Origin: Curvibacter soli
Lineage (GTDB): Bacteria > Pseudomonadota > Gammaproteobacteria > Burkholderiales > Burkholderiaceae_C
Length of the DNA: 52,214 bases
Assembly (NCBI RefSeq): GCF_029211125.1
Contig: NZ_JARGEN010000032.1
Coordinates: 1 to 52,214 of the forward strand
Reading direction: 5' to 3'
The notes beneath the pieces are model-generated. The model was not told where the DNA came from. It saw only the letters and a program-made list of their open reading frames with translations, and made no database searches. This document shows, in pieces, positions 1-9,218 of this stretch (position 1 is the stretch's first letter; each line of letters starts with the position of its first letter). The position numbers and the translations under genes are program-made.

Positions 1-45
1 TTCGTTCGCTGTGATCAACTTACGGCGGGACTTGCACCCGCAGGA

Positions 46-66
46 GTGCGCCCGTGCCGGGCGCAC
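46..66. other. GC-rich perfect hairpin at window edge
   Basis: GTGCGCCC (46-53) and GGGCGCAC (59-66) form a perfect 8-bp stem with a 5-base loop. It lies just beyond the terminator of the flavodoxin-like gene. No T-run follows on either strand, so it is not an obvious terminator. It may belong to a gene or element outside the window. The first 45 bases show nothing else I can name. Confidence 0.4.
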
Positions 67-72
67 CATGTA

Positions 73-96
73 GAAAAGGCGCCCCGCAGGGCGCCT
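73..96 (-). terminator. Rho-independent terminator of the flavodoxin-like gene
   Basis: AGGCGCCC (77-84) pairs perfectly with GGGCGCCT (89-96) around a CGCA loop. Read on the minus strand the stem is followed by TTTTC. It lies 35 bases past the stop codon at 131 and would end the minus-strand pirin-DoxX-flavodoxin transcript. Confidence 0.8.
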
Positions 97-130
97 CGAA
101 AGCCTATCGATCGTTGCAGGCGAAAGGGTA

Positions 131-685
131 TCAGCCCTTCAACTTGGCGGCGATGGCCGCCACGCGCGCGCCGTAGGACTTGCCGGTGTCCAGGTCGCCC
201 TGCGGAATCTCGTCCACGCTGGCATCCGACGGGCTTTGCGCCAGCGCGCCGATGGAGCCGCCCAGGCTGTTCAGGTCCTGGCGCGTGGCGGCCTTGCTGT
301 TGCTCGGCAGCAGGCCCAGGCTGACCCAGATACCGCCGTGCTGCGAGGCCAGCGTCTGCAGGGCGACCAGCGTGTTCTGCTTGTCGCCGTTGAAACTCGC
401 GCTGTTGGTGAAGCCACCGAACACCTTGTCGCTCCATTGGCGGGTGAACCACGCCTTGGACGACGCATCGGCGAACTTCTTGAACTGCCAGCTCGGGCCG
501 CCCATATAGGTGGGCGCGCCGAAAATGATGGCGTCGGCGGCGGCGAGCTTGTCCCAGCCGCCTTCGGGCAGGTTGCCCTCGGCATCGATGGCGAGCAACT
601 CGGCATTCGCGCCTTCGGCGACGAACTGCGCCAGGCGCTGGGTGTGGCCGTAGCCGGAGTGGTAGACGACGATGGTCTTGGTCAT
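131..685 (-). CDS. Flavodoxin-fold NAD(P)H-dependent reductase (WrbA-like)
   Basis: 184 aa. The N-terminus has the flavodoxin FMN-phosphate loop (VVYHSGYGHTQ, residues 6-16), and GAPTYMGGPSWQFKKF (about 56-71) matches the second FMN-contact region of WrbA/flavodoxin-family quinone reductases. By family it should be a cytoplasmic FMN protein reducing quinones or related electrophiles with NAD(P)H. The start at 685 is supported by AAAGGA about nine bases upstream. It is the third minus-strand gene after pirin and DoxX, and all three face a LysR gene, which suggests a LysR-controlled quinone or electrophile response. A transposable-element composite separates it from DoxX, so it may now have its own promoter or depend on read-through. 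Exact substrate unknown. Confidence 0.85.
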   Translation of the reverse strand: MTKTIVVYHSGYGHTQRLAQFVAEGANAELLAIDAEGNLPEGGWDKLAAADAIIFGAPTYMGGPSWQFKKFADASSKAWFTRQWSDKVFGGFTNSASFNGDKQNTLVALQTLASQHGGIWVSLGLLPSNSKAATRQDLNSLGGSIGALAQSPSDASVDEIPQGDLDTGKSYGARVAAIAAKLKG

Positions 686-755
686 GGTGGTTTTCCTTTC
701 AACCGGGGTGAAAAAAAGGGCTGCCTGCCGTGGCGTTCAGCCGCGGGCCAGCCTT

Positions 756-1010
756 GTGCAGTGTTCAACCTGGAAACAGCAGTTGACCGCTTTGCATCCC
801 TTGCCAGGCCGCATGAAATCGAGCGTTGACGGCTTCGATGACGTTCACCTCGTGGGTGAGAGCGCTATGCACCTGCCAGCACCGCGCTCGGGGCGCCATG
901 CGGCGTTGCAAATCCTCGCGATAGCGACGGCCATCGCTGTGGTTTGCGCCTTGCCCTGCGCCAAAACGCATCGCTTTCATTTGTGCCGCCAAGCGTTGAA
1001 CACTGCACTG
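756..1010. mobile_element. Composite repeat: family-1 MITE half nested in a family-2 element
   Basis: The outer ends are a perfect 13-bp inverted repeat: GTGCAGTGTTCAA (756-768) and its complement (996-1008). These are family-2 ends, as at 13861-14024. At 769 the sequence switches to the family-1 MITE left end (CCTGGAAACAGCAGTTG), preceded by TTCAA, the same 5-bp target seen at two other family-1 copies. Near 895-915 it returns to family-2 sequence through a stretch both families share (GCCATGCGGCGTTGC). The simplest history is a family-1 insertion into a family-2 copy, followed by deletion between the shared segments. The right end runs into the DoxX coding region. Confidence 0.75.
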
Positions 1011-1447
1011 GCGTCCACGCTGAACGCGCCGCCGCCGAAGGCTGCGACCGCCAGCAGGCCGCCGGTGACGGCGAGGTTCTTGAAGAACATCAACTGGTTC
1101 ATGTAGGCCATCTGGCCTTCCATGGCCCAGTACTTGTGGAAGAAGACCGAGGCGACCAGGGTGAACAGCACCAGTACCAGCGCCATCCAGCGGGTCTTGA
1201 GGCCCAGCAGGAACAGCAGGCCCGCGCCCACTTCCACGACGATGGTCAGCACCGCGCCCAGCGCGGGCAGCGGCAGGCCGGCCGCAGCGATGTGGCCGAC
1301 GGTGCCGTCGAAGCCCGTGATCTTGCTGATGCCCGCGGGGATGAACATCAGCGCGACCAGGATGCGGCCCGCGAGGGCCAGGGTGTCCTGCAGGCCCGAG
1401 GTCGAGGACTGCGAAGCGCGAGCGCGGGAAGCGGCGTCAGTTGCCAT
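977..1447 (-). CDS. DoxX family membrane protein
   Basis: 156 aa from ATG 1447, chosen because AGGAG lies seven bases upstream; an in-frame ATG at 1468 lacks a ribosome site. Four hydrophobic segments are visible (near LALAGRILVALMFIPAG, LPALGAVLTIVVEVGAGLLF, WMALVLVLFTLVASVFF and FFKNLAVTGGLLAVAAFGG), the standard DoxX four-helix layout in the inner membrane. DoxX proteins are associated with redox and oxidative-stress systems; the specific role here is unknown. It lies between the pirin and flavodoxin-like genes in the same direction. Oddity: the last ten or so residues (SAVFNAWRHK) and the stop codon are encoded by the end of the repeat at 756-1010, so the C-terminus has been replaced or extended by mobile DNA. 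Confidence 0.88.
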   Translation of the reverse strand: MATDAASRARASQSSTSGLQDTLALAGRILVALMFIPAGISKITGFDGTVGHIAAAGLPLPALGAVLTIVVEVGAGLLFLLGLKTRWMALVLVLFTLVASVFFHKYWAMEGQMAYMNQLMFFKNLAVTGGLLAVAAFGGGAFSVDASAVFNAWRHK

Positions 1448-1495
1448 GGTGAAAACTCCTGGGTCCATCGATTGAAAAAGAAGAAAAAACGGGGG

Positions 1496-2197
<702 letters not shown>

Positions 2198-2308
2198 GGC
2201 GCAATCTCCTTGCGTTGCGTTGTGTCCCCGACCAACTCGCGGAGGCGACGTGAAAGGACTTTAGGCCGGCCGGATCACCCGGGCACTCACTGCGCTTTGA
2301 TGGCATCA

Positions 2309-2323
2309 TTCAAACCGATTGAA
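2309..2323. promoter_or_regulatory. Predicted LysR-type operator (T-N11-A dyad)
   Basis: TTCAA (2309-2313) and TTGAA (2319-2323) are perfect arms separated by ACCGA, containing a canonical T-N11-A box. It sits about 20-35 bases upstream of the LysR start and in the shared intergenic region with pirin. Looser outer arms, TTGAT (2297) and ATCAA (2326), extend the dyad. The position fits autoregulation and control of the divergent trio. Inferred from sequence only. Confidence 0.5.
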
Positions 2324-2343
2324 CGATCAAGGCGCTCCGCTCC

Positions 2344-3324
2344 GTGCAGACCCCACGCGACATCCTGACCCCCGAGACACTGAGCATGCTGCAGGCCGTG
2401 GCCGATGGCGGCAGCTTCGCCGCGGCGGCTCGGCGGCTCGGCCTGGTGCCCAGCGCCCTGACCTACCGCGTGCGGCAGGTGGAGGACGCGCTGGACGTGC
2501 TGCTGTTCGACCGCAGCTCGCGCCAGGCCCGCCTGACCGAGGCCGGGACCGAGCTGCTGCGCGAAGGCGAACGGCTGCTGCAGGAGGTGGACGCCGTGGC
2601 CAACCGCGTGAAGCGCGTGACCACGGGCTGGGAGCCGCAGTTCACCATCGCGGCGGACGGCATCGTCTCGCGCACGGTGCTGCTGGACCTGGCCGAGGCG
2701 TTCCTGGCGCAAAACCCGCCCACGCGCCTGCGCGTGCGCGACGAAATCCTCTCCGGCACGCTGGAGGCGCTGGTGTCGGGGCAGGCGGACCTGGCCATCG
2801 GCGTGGTGTTCGAGTCCGGCACCGCTGCCAACATCCAGAGCCGGGCGCTCGGCGAGATGGCTTTCGCCTACGTGGTCGCGCCGCACCACCCGCTGGCGCA
2901 GGCGCCCGAGCCGCTGTGCGACCAGACCATCGCCCGCCACCGCGCCGTGGCCGTGGCCGATACGGTGCAGCGCGGCGCAGGCATCACGGTGGGGCTGCTC
3001 AAGGGCCAGGACGTGTTCACCGTCTCCAGCCTGCAGGAAAAGCTGCAGGCGCAGTTGCGCGGCATCGGCGGCGGCTTTCTGCCCGAGCACATGGCACGGC
3101 CCTACCTGACCACGGGCCGGCTGGTGGCCAAGGCGGTGGAACGCCCCGCCCGCACGATCACGGTGCGCTACGCCTGGCGCGGCAGCGTCGGGCAAAAGCC
3201 GGGGCGCGCACTGCTGTGGTGGCTCAACCGCCTGGAGAACCGCACCACGCAGATCGCGCTGCTGCAAGGCCAGCCGTTCGAGTCGATGCCGCATGCGTTT
3301 CCCGCCGAGCCCGAGAGGCGCTGA
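2344..3324 (+). CDS. LysR family transcriptional regulator
   Basis: 326 aa from a GTG start at 2344; an ATG at 2386 would remove part of the first helix. The N-terminal winged helix-turn-helix is clear: SMLQAVADGGSFAAAARRL then PSALTYRVRQVEDALDVLLF (residues 14-52). The remaining ~240 residues form the periplasmic-binding-protein-like effector domain. It is divergent from pirin-DoxX-flavodoxin and probably controls them and itself through the dyad at 2309-2323. Its inducer is unknown; a quinone or electrophile would suit the neighbours. Codon use is like that of its surroundings. Confidence 0.92.
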   Translation: MQTPRDILTPETLSMLQAVADGGSFAAAARRLGLVPSALTYRVRQVEDALDVLLFDRSSRQARLTEAGTELLREGERLLQEVDAVANRVKRVTTGWEPQFTIAADGIVSRTVLLDLAEAFLAQNPPTRLRVRDEILSGTLEALVSGQADLAIGVVFESGTAANIQSRALGEMAFAYVVAPHHPLAQAPEPLCDQTIARHRAVAVADTVQRGAGITVGLLKGQDVFTVSSLQEKLQAQLRGIGGGFLPEHMARPYLTTGRLVAKAVERPARTITVRYAWRGSVGQKPGRALLWWLNRLENRTTQIALLQGQPFESMPHAFPAEPERR

Positions 3325-3358
3325 GCACGTGCTTGCGTCCTGAGGTCAGAGGCCCGCC

Positions 3359-4306
3359 ATGCGCTACACGGGCCGCTTCGCGCCCTCGCCCACCGGCCCG
3401 CTGCACGCGGGCTCGCTGGTGGCCGCACTGGCCAGTTGGCTCGACGCGCGCGCGGCAGGCGGGCGCTGGCTGGTGCGCATCGAAGACGTGGACACCCCGC
3501 GCTGCGTGCCCGGGGCCGACCAGGCGATCCTGCGCCAGCTCGCGCAGTGCGGCCTGCTGCCCGACGCGCCGCCCGTGTGGCAATCCACCCGCGTCGCGCT
3601 GTACCGGCGCGCGCTCGACCATCTGGTGGCCGACGGGCTGGCCTACCCCTGCGGCTGCTCGCGCAGCGACATCGCCGCCGCACTGGCGGCCCAGGGCCTG
3701 GGGCGCGCGCGCCATGCCGCCGCGCGCTACCCCGGCACCTGCCGCCACGGCCTCAATGGCAAGGCCCCGCGCGCATGGCGCCTGCGCACGGACATCTGCA
3801 AGCCAAATACGGCCCCAGCGCTTGACAAACCTGCGGCAGCAGCTATCAATACGGTAGCAAAAATCCTCCACTGGAACGACCGGCGCCTGGGGCCGCAGGC
3901 GCAGGACGTGGACGCCGCGGTGGGCGACTTCGTGCTGCTGCGCGCCGACGGACTCTGGGCCTACCAGTTGGCCGTGGTGGTGGACGACGCCGACCAGGGC
4001 GTGAGCGACGTGGTGCGCGGCGAAGACCTGACCGACAACACCGCGCGCCAGATCCTGCTGCAGCGCGCCCTGGGCCTGCCCACGCCGCGCTACCTGCACA
4101 CGCCGCTGGTGCGGGGCGCCAATGGCGAGAAGCTGTCCAAGCAGAACGGCGCCGCCGCGCTCGACACCGCCCAGCCGCTGCGGGCACTGGCCGCCGCCGC
4201 GCGGGTGCTGGGCCTGCCCGCGGCGGCGCCCGGCGCGGCGGTGCCCGAAGCCCTGGCGGCCTGGGTGCGCGCGTGGCCCGGCGCTCTCTACAATCCGGCC
4301 CCGTGA
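3359..4306 (+). CDS. gluQ: Glutamyl-Q tRNA(Asp) synthetase
   Basis: 315 aa. Truncated GluRS paralogue that attaches glutamate to queuosine in tRNA(Asp). The N-terminus [20 protein letters not shown] carries the class I signature (HAGS in place of HIGH), and KLSKQNGA (about residues 259-266) is the KMSKS-type loop. PCGCSRSDI supplies the cysteines expected for the zinc site of GluQRS. There is no anticodon-binding domain, as expected. The ~55-bp short repeat sits inside the gene (3805-3858, about residues 149-167) and is translated without a stop, adding an Ala/Pro-rich stretch before HWNDRRLG. The stop codon overlaps the GTG start of trmB. Confidence 0.95.
   Translation: MRYTGRFAPSPTGPLHAGSLVAALASWLDARAAGGRWLVRIEDVDTPRCVPGADQAILRQLAQCGLLPDAPPVWQSTRVALYRRALDHLVADGLAYPCGCSRSDIAAALAAQGLGRARHAAARYPGTCRHGLNGKAPRAWRLRTDICKPNTAPALDKPAAAAINTVAKILHWNDRRLGPQAQDVDAAVGDFVLLRADGLWAYQLAVVVDDADQGVSDVVRGEDLTDNTARQILLQRALGLPTPRYLHTPLVRGANGEKLSKQNGAAALDTAQPLRALAAAARVLGLPAAAPGAAVPEALAAWVRAWPGALYNPAP
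3805..3858 (+). repeat. Short coding repeat (family S), copy in gluQ
   Basis: Matches the family pattern: AAATACGGCCCCAGCGC, then AGCAGCTAT, then GTAGC. It is in frame within gluQ and encodes approximately [18 protein letters not shown]. Same orientation as the intergenic copy at 37534-37589. Confidence 0.8.
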
Positions 4307-5067
4307 ACGCTCCCACCACTCCCACCGCCCCCTCCACCGCCGCCGCGCCCGCGGGCGTCGCCCACCCCAAGGCCATCCGCAGCTTCGTGCGCCGCACCGG
4401 GCGCGTGACCGCCGGCCAGGCCAAGGCGTTCGCCGACCTGGCGCCGCGCTTCGTGCTGCCCTACCGCGCCCAGCCGCTCGATGCCGATGCCGCATGGGGC
4501 CGCAGCGCCCCCCTCATCCTGGAGATCGGCTTTGGCATGGGCGAGGCCACGGCCCACATCGCCGCGCTGATGCCGGACAAGAATTTTCTGTGCTGCGAGG
4601 TGCATGAACCCGGCGTCGGCGCGCTGCTCAAGCGCATCGGCGAGCAGGGGCTCTCCAACATCCGCATCGTGCGGCACGACGCGGTGGAGGTCATCGACCA
4701 CATGCTGCCCGATGCCTGCCTGGCCGGCGCGCACATCTTCTTCCCCGACCCCTGGCACAAGAAGCGCCACCACAAGCGCCGCCTGGTGCAGCCGCCGCTG
4801 GTCGCGCGGCTGGCGCGCCGGCTGGCGCCGGGCGCCTACCTGCACTGCGCCACCGACTGGCAGCCCTATGCGCAGCAGATGCTCGAAGTGCTGAGCGCCG
4901 AGCCACTGCTGGCCAACACCGCGGACGGCTTCGCGCCCAAGCCCGACTACCGGCCACTGACCAAGTTCGAGAACCGCGGCCTGCGCCTCGGCCATGGCGT
5001 GTGGGACGTGGTTTTTACACGCCGCCCGGCCCTGGGCGGCCCCATGGACGCACCGGCGCGCCCATAA
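4303..5067 (+). CDS. trmB: tRNA (guanine-N7-)-methyltransferase TrmB
   Basis: 254 aa from GTG 4303, whose last two bases are part of the gluQ stop (GTGA overlap), implying translational coupling. An ATG at 4273 inside gluQ is in frame but would overlap more. The SAM-binding motif is [16 protein letters not shown], and the family signature [16 protein letters not shown] follows in the middle of the protein; [16 protein letters not shown] closes it. It makes m7G46 in tRNAs. The first ~25 residues are a low-complexity Ala/Thr/Pro tail ahead of [12 protein letters not shown], typical of betaproteobacterial versions. It forms a two-gene tRNA-modification unit with gluQ. Confidence 0.95.
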   Translation: MNAPTTPTAPSTAAAPAGVAHPKAIRSFVRRTGRVTAGQAKAFADLAPRFVLPYRAQPLDADAAWGRSAPLILEIGFGMGEATAHIAALMPDKNFLCCEVHEPGVGALLKRIGEQGLSNIRIVRHDAVEVIDHMLPDACLAGAHIFFPDPWHKKRHHKRRLVQPPLVARLARRLAPGAYLHCATDWQPYAQQMLEVLSAEPLLANTADGFAPKPDYRPLTKFENRGLRLGHGVWDVVFTRRPALGGPMDAPARP

Positions 5068-5273
5068 TGGATGCATCGCACGCTGATGCCATGGTATTCA
5101 TGCTTCTCTCTCTTGCTCCGTTCAGGGCAGGCGCACAAAATGCTACGGTGATCGCATGTCATTGCGCCGACGCCTCCCGCGTGCATCCTTCCTTGCCATG
5201 AACCGCCACCGGTATTCCTGCATTCGCCCTGGCTCCGCGGCCCTGCCACCCCCCTCCCCTTGACTTCACCCGC

Positions 5274-6335
5274 ATGAAGCCTGTACTCAAGCACTTGGTA
5301 GAAATGACCGGCCACCGGGACCACTCCCGGCTTGAGATCTCGGTAGTGACCGCGCTTCAGCAGTTGATGGGCACGCAGGCGGTCCGCACGCTCGAGGTCT
5401 TCAACCTCCACGACGTGCTGTACGTGCGGCCGCTGGTGTTCGTGCACGATGGCGTCGCCACCGAAAGCGGGTTCGAAGCCAGCGTCGATCCGCAGCGCGA
5501 GCCCCTGGACAACTTCCCCGCGCTGGCCCAGAGCATCAAGCAGCGCCAGGAAACCGCCACGGCGCAGCGCGACGACGGCATGCATGTGCTGTGGCTGCCG
5601 GTGTGGATGCACAACCAGCCCGTGGCCTGCCTCGAAATCGCCCAGCCCACGCCGTTCAGCCGCCAGGAACGCGACGTGATCCACGCGATCTTTCGGGTCT
5701 ACCAGAACTACCAGAACCTGCTGGACTACAGCGAGCGCGACGCACTGACGGGCCTGTTCAACCGCAAGACCTTCGACGAGCAGTTCGCCCGGCACGCCCG
5801 CGCCCAGGCCGCCAACGCGCTGCGCGAGCCCGCCGCCGCTGCGCAAACCGGCGAGGCCGCCGACGTGCCGCCCGCGGGCGGCGGTGCCGCGAGCCAATGG
5901 CTGGCCGTGGTGGACATCGACCACTTCAAGCTGGTGAACGACCGTTTCGGCCACCTCTACGGCGACGAGGTGCTGATCCTCATCGCCAACCTGCTCAAGA
6001 CCTCGTTTCGCGCGCAGGACCGCATCTTCCGCTTCGGCGGCGAGGAATTCGTCGTGCTGCTGCGCTCGGCCACGCTGGAGGCCGCGCACCGCATCTTCAA
6101 CCGCTTCCGCGCGGCAGTCGAGCAAAACGACTTTCCGCAGGTCGGGCGCGTGACGGTCAGCATCGGCTTCGTGGAAGCCAGCACCGGCATGCCCACCGAG
6201 ATTCTGGGCCGCGCCGACCAGGCGCTGTACTACGCCAAGGAAAACGGCCGCAACCGCGTCTGCTATTACGACGAGCTCGTGTCCGCGGGCCTGCTGACCA
6301 CCACGGCCACGAACGACAGCGTCGAGTTGTTCTGA
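5274..6335 (+). CDS. Diguanylate cyclase (GAF-like sensor + GGDEF)
   Basis: 353 aa. Residues ~1-150 look like a GAF-type sensory domain (ALQQLMGTQAVRTLEVFN; LWLPVWMHNQPVACLEI). Then DALTGLFNRKTFDEQF begins the GGDEF domain, with GGEEF intact (about residues 254-258), so cyclase activity is expected. RAQD lies five residues before GGEEF, the usual place of the inhibitory I-site, suggesting feedback by c-di-GMP. No transmembrane segment, so cytosolic. A ~35-residue Ala-rich insertion (about residues 175-206) interrupts the early GGDEF fold. Monocistronic; the 206 bases upstream hold no feature I can identify. It faces alaS tail to tail across a small palindromic element. Confidence 0.92.
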   Translation: MKPVLKHLVEMTGHRDHSRLEISVVTALQQLMGTQAVRTLEVFNLHDVLYVRPLVFVHDGVATESGFEASVDPQREPLDNFPALAQSIKQRQETATAQRDDGMHVLWLPVWMHNQPVACLEIAQPTPFSRQERDVIHAIFRVYQNYQNLLDYSERDALTGLFNRKTFDEQFARHARAQAANALREPAAAAQTGEAADVPPAGGGAASQWLAVVDIDHFKLVNDRFGHLYGDEVLILIANLLKTSFRAQDRIFRFGGEEFVVLLRSATLEAAHRIFNRFRAAVEQNDFPQVGRVTVSIGFVEASTGMPTEILGRADQALYYAKENGRNRVCYYDELVSAGLLTTTATNDSVELF

Positions 6336-6363
6336 TCCTGTCGCTTTTCGGGTGATATTCCAG

Positions 6364-6434
6364 ATACTCCCAGGGAGTATGCTGCTGGTTATGGCTTAAT
6401 CATTGCGGTGGCTGGCATGTAGTGGGGGGAGTAT
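6364..6434. repeat. 71-bp palindromic element (family 4), copy A
   Basis: ATACTCCC at the left and GGGAGTAT at the right form the ends. Just inside the left end, ATACTCCCAGGGAGTAT is itself a perfect 17-bp palindrome. The right half (TGCGGTGGC.GGCATGTAGTGGGGGGAGTAT pattern) matches the element at 43018-43091. It lies between the convergent GGDEF and alaS genes. Confidence 0.6.
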
Positions 6435-6441
6435 GCCTCCG

Positions 6442-9066
6442 TCAGGCATGCCCGGCCACCCAGCCGGCCACCGATGCCAGGGCTGCTGGCAGCCTGGACG
6501 CATCGGTGCCGCCCGCCATGGCCATGTCGGGCTTGCCGCCGCCCTTGCCGCCCACCTGGCTGGCGACAAAATTCACCAGCTCACCGGCCTTGATGCGGCC
6601 CACGCTGTCGGCCGTGACGCCAGCGGCGATCTGCACCTTGTCGCCATCCACCGCGGCCAGCACGATGGCAGCGGTCTTGAGCTTGTCCTTGAGCTTGTCC
6701 ATGGTGTCGCGCAGGGTTCTGGCGTCGGCGCCGGGCAATGCAGCAGCCAGCACCTTGATGCCCTTCACGTCCACCGCCTGGCTGACCAGTTCATCGCCCT
6801 GGCTGGACGCGAGCTTGCCCTTGAGGGCCGCCAGTTCTTTTTCGAGTGCACGGACGTTGTCCAGCGCCTGGCTGATGCGGCCATTGAGTTCGGCCACCGG
6901 CACCTTCAGCGTGCTGGCGGCCTGGTTCACGGTGTCTTCCAGGTTTTGCAGGTAGGCCAGCGCATGGGTGCCCGTGACAGCCTCGATACGGCGCACGCCC
7001 GCGGCCACGCCGCCCTCGCTCACCACCTTGAACAGACCGATGTCGCCCGTGCGCTGCACATGGGTGCCGCCGCACAGCTCGCGGCTGGTGCCAATGTCGA
7101 GCACGCGCACGGTTTCGCCGTATTTCTCGCCAAACAGCATCATGGCGCCGGTCTTCTGGGCCGATTCGATGTCCATCACGCGGGCCAGCGTGGGCTGGTT
7201 GGCCAGGATTTCCTCATTCACGCGGCGCTCGATCTCGCGGATCTCGGCAGCGGTCACGGCGGCGTTGTGCGCAAAGTCAAAGCGCGTGCGCTCGGCGTTG
7301 ACCAGGCTGCCCTTTTGCTGCACATGGCTGCCCAGCACTTCGCGCAGGGCCTTGTGCATGAGGTGGGTGACGGAATGGTTGCGCATGGTGGCGGCGCGCA
7401 CCGCCTTGTTGACCTGGGCCTGCACGGTGTCGCCCACGTTGAGCGTGCCTTGTTCGAGCGTGCCGTGGTGGCCGAACACGTCGGCCTTGATCTTGAGCGT
7501 ATCGCCCACCGCAAAACGGGCCGATCCGCTGGTGATGACGCCCTCGTCGCCCACCTGGCCGCCGCTTTCGGCATAGAACGGGGTCGTGTCGAGCACCACC
7601 ACGCCGCTTTGACCATGTTTCAGGGCTGCAGCGCTTGTCCCGTCTACGTAGATAGCTACGATTTTTGTAGTCTCTGCCAGATGCTCGTAGCCGGTGAACC
7701 GGTTGGCTGCGCCGGTGTATTCCAGGGTCTTGTCCATCTTGAACTTGCCGGCGGCGCGGGCCTGGGCCTTCTGCTTTTCCATGGCGGTCCTGAAGCCCGC
7801 CTCGTCCACTTCCACGCCGCGTTCACGGCATACGTCGTTGGTCAGGTCGAGCGGGAAGCCGTAGGTATCGTGCAGCTTGAAGGCCACGTCGCCCGGCAGC
7901 ACCTTGGCGCCGCCGTCCAGGGCTGCGTCGAGGATTTCCATGCCATTGGCCAGGGTTTCAAAGAAGCGCTCTTCCTCGGTCTTGAGCACCTCGGTGATGC
8001 GCTGCTCCTGCGCGCGCAGATTGGGATAGGCATCGCCCATCAGGCGCACCAGGTCGGCCACCAGCTTGTGGAAGAACGGCGTCTTCTGGCCCAGCTTGTA
8101 GCCATGGCGGATGGCGCGGCGCACGATGCGGCGCTGCACGTAGCCGCGGCCTTCGTTGCCGGGGATCACGCCGTCGCTCACCAGAAATGCGGTGGCGCGG
8201 ATATGGTCGGCAATCACGCACAGGGATTTGTGGTTCAGGTCCTTCTCGCCGGTCTCGCGCGCTGCGGCCTTGATGAGCTGGTCGAACAAATCGATTTCGT
8301 AGTTGCTGTGCACATGCTGCAGGATGGCGGCCAGGCGCTCCAGGCCCATGCCGGTGTCCACGCAGGGCGCGGGCAGCGGAGTTACTGCGCCGGTCTCGTC
8401 CATGTTGAACTGCATGAACACGTTGTTCCAGATCTCGATGAAGCGGTCGCCATCCTCATCGGGGCTGCCCGGAGGGCCGCCAGGAATATGGTCGCCGTGG
8501 TCATAGAAGATTTCGCTGCAGGGGCCGCAGGGGCCGGTGTCGGCCATCATCCAGAAGTTGTCGCTCTTGTAGCGGCCGCCCTTGTTGTCGCCGATGCGGA
8601 TCACGCGCTCGGGCGGCAGGCCGATTTCCTTGGTCCAGATGTCATAGGCCTCGTCGTCCTCCTGGTACACCGTGGCCAGCAGGCGGTCGGCGGGCAGCTT
8701 GTACACCTCGGTCAGCAGTTCCCAGGCCCATTTCAGCGACTCGCGCTTGAAATAGTCGCCGAACGACCAGTTGCCCAGCATTTCAAAAAAGGTGTGGTGG
8801 CGCGCGGTATAGCCCACGTTCTCCAGGTCGTTGTGCTTGCCGCCGGCGCGCAGGCAGGCCTGCACCGACACCGCCCGGTTGTAGGGGCGCTTGTCGGTGC
8901 CCAGAAACACATCCTTGAACTGCACCATGCCCGAGTTGGTGAACATCAGCGTCGGGTCGTTGCCGGGCACCAGCGGGCTGGACGCCACGACGGTGTGGCC
9001 CCTGGAGGCAAAAAAATCCAGAAAGGTCTTGCGGATGTCGGCGACGGAAAAAACGGGTGTGTTCAT
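6442..9066 (-). CDS. alaS: Alanyl-tRNA synthetase
   Basis: 874 aa, the family length. The start is ATG 9066 ([19 protein letters not shown]), the conserved AlaRS N-terminus; the upstream in-frame extension to 9234 is not conserved-looking. Class II core motifs include [18 protein letters not shown]. The editing domain has HSVTHLMH and [13 protein letters not shown], giving the zinc-binding His/Cys set. The C-terminal C-Ala segment ends [17 protein letters not shown]. It charges tRNA(Ala) in the cytoplasm. A short repeat copy lies within the gene at 7612-7671 (about residues 466-485, [17 protein letters not shown]) just before the conserved [13 protein letters not shown]. Divergent from gabD. 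Confidence 0.98.
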   Translation of the reverse strand: MNTPVFSVADIRKTFLDFFASRGHTVVASSPLVPGNDPTLMFTNSGMVQFKDVFLGTDKRPYNRAVSVQACLRAGGKHNDLENVGYTARHHTFFEMLGNWSFGDYFKRESLKWAWELLTEVYKLPADRLLATVYQEDDEAYDIWTKEIGLPPERVIRIGDNKGGRYKSDNFWMMADTGPCGPCSEIFYDHGDHIPGGPPGSPDEDGDRFIEIWNNVFMQFNMDETGAVTPLPAPCVDTGMGLERLAAILQHVHSNYEIDLFDQLIKAAARETGEKDLNHKSLCVIADHIRATAFLVSDGVIPGNEGRGYVQRRIVRRAIRHGYKLGQKTPFFHKLVADLVRLMGDAYPNLRAQEQRITEVLKTEEERFFETLANGMEILDAALDGGAKVLPGDVAFKLHDTYGFPLDLTNDVCRERGVEVDEAGFRTAMEKQKAQARAAGKFKMDKTLEYTGAANRFTGYEHLAETTKIVAIYVDGTSAAALKHGQSGVVVLDTTPFYAESGGQVGDEGVITSGSARFAVGDTLKIKADVFGHHGTLEQGTLNVGDTVQAQVNKAVRAATMRNHSVTHLMHKALREVLGSHVQQKGSLVNAERTRFDFAHNAAVTAAEIREIERRVNEEILANQPTLARVMDIESAQKTGAMMLFGEKYGETVRVLDIGTSRELCGGTHVQRTGDIGLFKVVSEGGVAAGVRRIEAVTGTHALAYLQNLEDTVNQAASTLKVPVAELNGRISQALDNVRALEKELAALKGKLASSQGDELVSQAVDVKGIKVLAAALPGADARTLRDTMDKLKDKLKTAAIVLAAVDGDKVQIAAGVTADSVGRIKAGELVNFVASQVGGKGGGKPDMAMAGGTDASRLPAALASVAGWVAGHA
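7612..7671 (-). repeat. Short coding repeat (family S), copy in alaS
   Basis: The plus strand reads GGGCTGCAGCGCTTG, then AGATAGCTACGA, then TTTTTGTAG, matching the family with the same polarity as the gluQ copy. The gene is on the minus strand, so the repeat is translated from the opposite strand compared with gluQ. Its frame equals that of the cysN copy (both give TSA at the AAGCGCT core). The segment replaces family sequence at almost unchanged protein length. Confidence 0.7.
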
Positions 9067-9218
9067 GGGGGATGGTCGGGGCCTGCGGGGCGGGTTCGGG
9101 CGCAACCGGCCATTATAGATTTCGAGGGTGCAGCCCCAGGTGCGCAGCGCGGCGCCTGCGGCGCTATGCTCATGCGCTGCCACGGGCCAACGCGCCCCTT
9201 TTTCACGGAGACCCCGAC

